A model generated the notes under the pieces. It worked only from the letters and a program-made list of their open reading frames with translations. It did not search any database and was not told where the DNA came from. The translations under genes were made by a program, and so were the position numbers. This document shows, in pieces, positions 6,680-7,872 of a stretch of 7,872 nucleotides of DNA. Source of the DNA: Desulfotomaculum sp. (GTDB taxonomy: Bacteria; Bacillota; Desulfotomaculia; Desulfotomaculales; Nap2-2B); contig DOTD01000093.1 of NCBI GenBank assembly GCA_003513005.1, positions 1 to 7,872 on the forward strand, written 5' to 3'. The stretch's first letter is position 1, and every line of letters begins with the position of its first letter.

Positions 6680-6745
6680 TATTCATACTGCACCCTCCTC
6701 AAACATGTTTTGGGATATAGTTATAGAATTAATTTCCATTATTAA
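6338..6745 (+). pseudogene. Group II intron reverse transcriptase/maturase, truncated
   Basis: Intact LtrA-type proteins (about 400-600 residues) reverse-transcribe the intron and help it splice. The start is TTG 6338, with GGAGG 8 bases upstream; the ATG at 6330 is in another frame and stops at once. Residues 1-114 match the family's N-terminal region: a basic QRKLYIKAKQ helix, KGAPGVDG (54-61), SGAYRPQPVKRVYIPK (86-101) and PDGSQRPLGIPT (102-113), which are the RT0 and RT1 motifs. The sequence then leaves the family after IPTI and 21 unrelated residues follow. The YADD catalytic motif, thumb/maturase domain and any endonuclease are absent, so it is non-functional. Confidence 0.85.
6684..6700 (-). 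pseudogene. Start of an interrupted minus-strand gene
   Basis: On the minus strand, GAGGAGGG (6700-6693) is followed after 6 bases by ATG (6686-6684) and AAT-AGA. Beyond that the DNA is the antisense of the intron RT, and the chimeric frame stops at 6618 after 22 codons. The position, 88 bases past the serine recombinase stop and on the same strand, fits the beginning of a following gene in the recombinase element whose body was removed when the intron fragment was joined. It is too short to identify. Confidence 0.4.
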
Positions 6746-6774
6746 TAATTGATCGTTTTAAAGATATTTTGGCA

Positions 6775-7692
6775 TCAAATTTTTAACTGATTAATTTTTG
6801 CAATGTGCTTGGAATTTTCGACCCATTCAGATAAAGTTTTTTCAATTTCATCGTTAAGTATAATGTTCCAAGGCCAGCCCGGAGCAAGCTTAGTTCCTTT
6901 AATTATACCGTTGTAGAGCCAATAATAGACCACATGAGTACTAATATCATAACGGTTAGCAACCTCCTTAACCGTAAATCCATCACCCCCTGGCCCCTGG
7001 ATTCGGTAGCGATAACGTAACCAACTAACAGAAGCCTTGGTGAAGAGCCTGCCTTCCGGAGTCCGGTAACCCGACTCATTTAGATGCACAGCAATTTGGT
7101 TGTCAGTTAAGTTATGTGCCAGAGTCCCGATAATTTGTACCGTTTCAGCAGTATGCTTGCGCATCATATATGGCGGCAAAGGCTTTTTGACGTGAAGGAC
7201 CTCACAGAAGTTATTGCGCCAGCGCAAACCCAGACTGACATTCTTTTGGCCAGGCTGGCAATTTACAGTGACATCTTCAATCAAAAGGCGTACAATCCGC
7301 TTCCGGTCTTTAGCCTCAGTGGTTGGCGCCCTCCAGATGCGGGGCAGATCTTCCGCCAAGGCAAGGATATCTTCCTTGTCCTTAGCAGTAGGCCGCCAAG
7401 ACCGGTTGGCACGATACCGGTCGTATCCTTCCCGGAGGTTATTAAATGCCATCATTTTTTCATTCCATCTTGCTTCAAGGCTACGAACAACCAGGCGGTT
7501 TTCCGGCTCAGCCAGATCATGCTGTCGCTGTGCCCGGTCAACCTCATATTGAGCGCGCTCAAGTGACAGCTTCCAGCTCATTTCAACCTCATCCTCCCGA
7601 TCCAGGACCTTATCCAAAGCCAGAAGGGCGAGTTCCAACTGTGCCGGTTGCATCGTCTCCATGAGCCTGACCTCAATAGCCCGATCCACCGG
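6775..7692 (-). pseudogene. Large serine recombinase, C-terminal fragment
   Basis: Intact relatives are site-specific DNA recombinases with an N-terminal catalytic serine domain, recombinase and zinc-ribbon domains, and a long C-terminal part. Only the last part is present, about 305 residues. It begins with a VDRAIEVRLMETMQPAQLEL segment and a long coiled coil holding PENRLV and LEARWNEKM. A beta segment with LLIEDVTV and LGLRWRNN follows, then a helix-turn-helix (LTDNQIAVHLNESGYRT to SWLRYRYRI) and a MerR/excisionase-like helix-turn-helix (TVKEVANRYDISTHVVYYW). No catalytic serine domain precedes it. The frame stays open to the right edge of the window, but the upstream 60 or so codons do not resemble a recombinase and run through a terminator-like hairpin. 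The first available start there, TTG 7809, lies in the hairpin arm and lacks a ribosome binding site. I read it as 5'-truncated; a gene continuing past 7872 is not excluded. Confidence 0.75.
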
Positions 7693-7770
7693 TGTTTTAA
7701 ACAATGAAAAACTACCGAATAAAGCGGCAAATTTTTCACAAAGAATTGCCGGTGAAATTTCCAGCTGATA

Positions 7771-7829
7771 AAATAAAAAGTGCTTCCCTTTGATTCCGGA
7801 CAGAATCAAATAAAAGGGGAAACACTTTT
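7771..7829 (-). terminator. Long hairpin with T-run, probable terminator
   Basis: AAAAGTGCTTCCC plus TTTGATTC (7776-7796) pairs with 7803-7829 (GAATCAAA, then GGGAA and CACTTTT), with one mismatch and a 6-base bulge, giving about 20 base pairs around a 6-base loop. On the minus strand the stem is followed by TTTTTATTT, as in an intrinsic terminator for a gene to the right of the window. It could instead be the end of a lost transposable element, since it lies next to the point where the recombinase homology starts. Nothing else is recognisable in 7693-7872. Confidence 0.5.
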
Positions 7830-7872
7830 CAACATAAAAACAAATTGAGATTATACAATTTCGGACGCAATG

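Noticed and set aside
7114..7664. Plus-strand open frames opposite the recombinase
   Set aside because: They are antisense shadows of a well-supported recombinase coding frame.
6680..7872. Group II intron domain V and 3' end
   Set aside because: I looked for the conserved domain V hairpin on both strands downstream of the RT fragment and saw none.
1..7872. CRISPR array, tRNA or rRNA genes
   Set aside because: No regularly spaced long repeats with unique spacers, and no cloverleaf or rRNA-like segments, were seen.

Overview
The window looks like an accessory stretch from a Gram-positive, Clostridia-like (Firmicutes) genome. The evidence is strong AGGAG-type ribosome binding sites, several TTG starts, a lipobox-bearing SH3b-NlpC/P60 wall hydrolase and a CshA-like DEAD-box helicase. 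This placement is inference; no marker gene fixes the taxon. The first ~100 bases are C-rich and look like a contig end.

Layout. (1) 102-536 (-): the N-terminal third of a FecCD-type iron/cobalamin ABC permease, broken near the left edge. It is preceded by a good promoter over which decamer direct repeats are laid, and by a leader hairpin. (2) 843-2971 (-): a two-gene unit of unrecognised function, made of a helical/beta protein and an all-helical, possibly HEAT-like protein. It has its own extended -10 promoter and an intrinsic terminator. Its first gene lacks a well-placed ordinary start codon, and its last gene now ends inside a dispersed repeat. (3) 3295-4722 (+): an intact DEAD-box RNA helicase with a long leader region holding a perfect 14-bp palindrome. 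(4) 4911-5827 (+): a lipoprotein-type NlpC/P60 peptidoglycan endopeptidase with two SH3b-like domains, split by a frameshift that fits loss of 10 bases. (5) 5975-6679 (+): the 5' part of a group II intron, with ribozyme-like structured RNA and the first ~114 residues of its reverse transcriptase, cut off abruptly. (6) 6684-7692 (-): the C-terminal part of a large serine recombinase, followed by the ribosome binding site and first three codons of another gene that the intron fragment cuts off. A long hairpin of terminator type lies at 7776-7829.

A short dispersed repeat with core TCAAGCCTGACCCC occurs at 796-858, 4764-4785 and 5931-5966. A degenerate relative may lie in the palindrome at 3117-3155. 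It sits in gaps or at gene ends and marks the edges of most blocks. Four of the seven larger coding blocks are broken (permease, NlpC/P60, intron RT, recombinase), so the window reads as a zone of mobile-element decay around one housekeeping-type gene (the helicase) and one uncharacterised operon. Apart from the two-gene unit, no genes here appear to work together.
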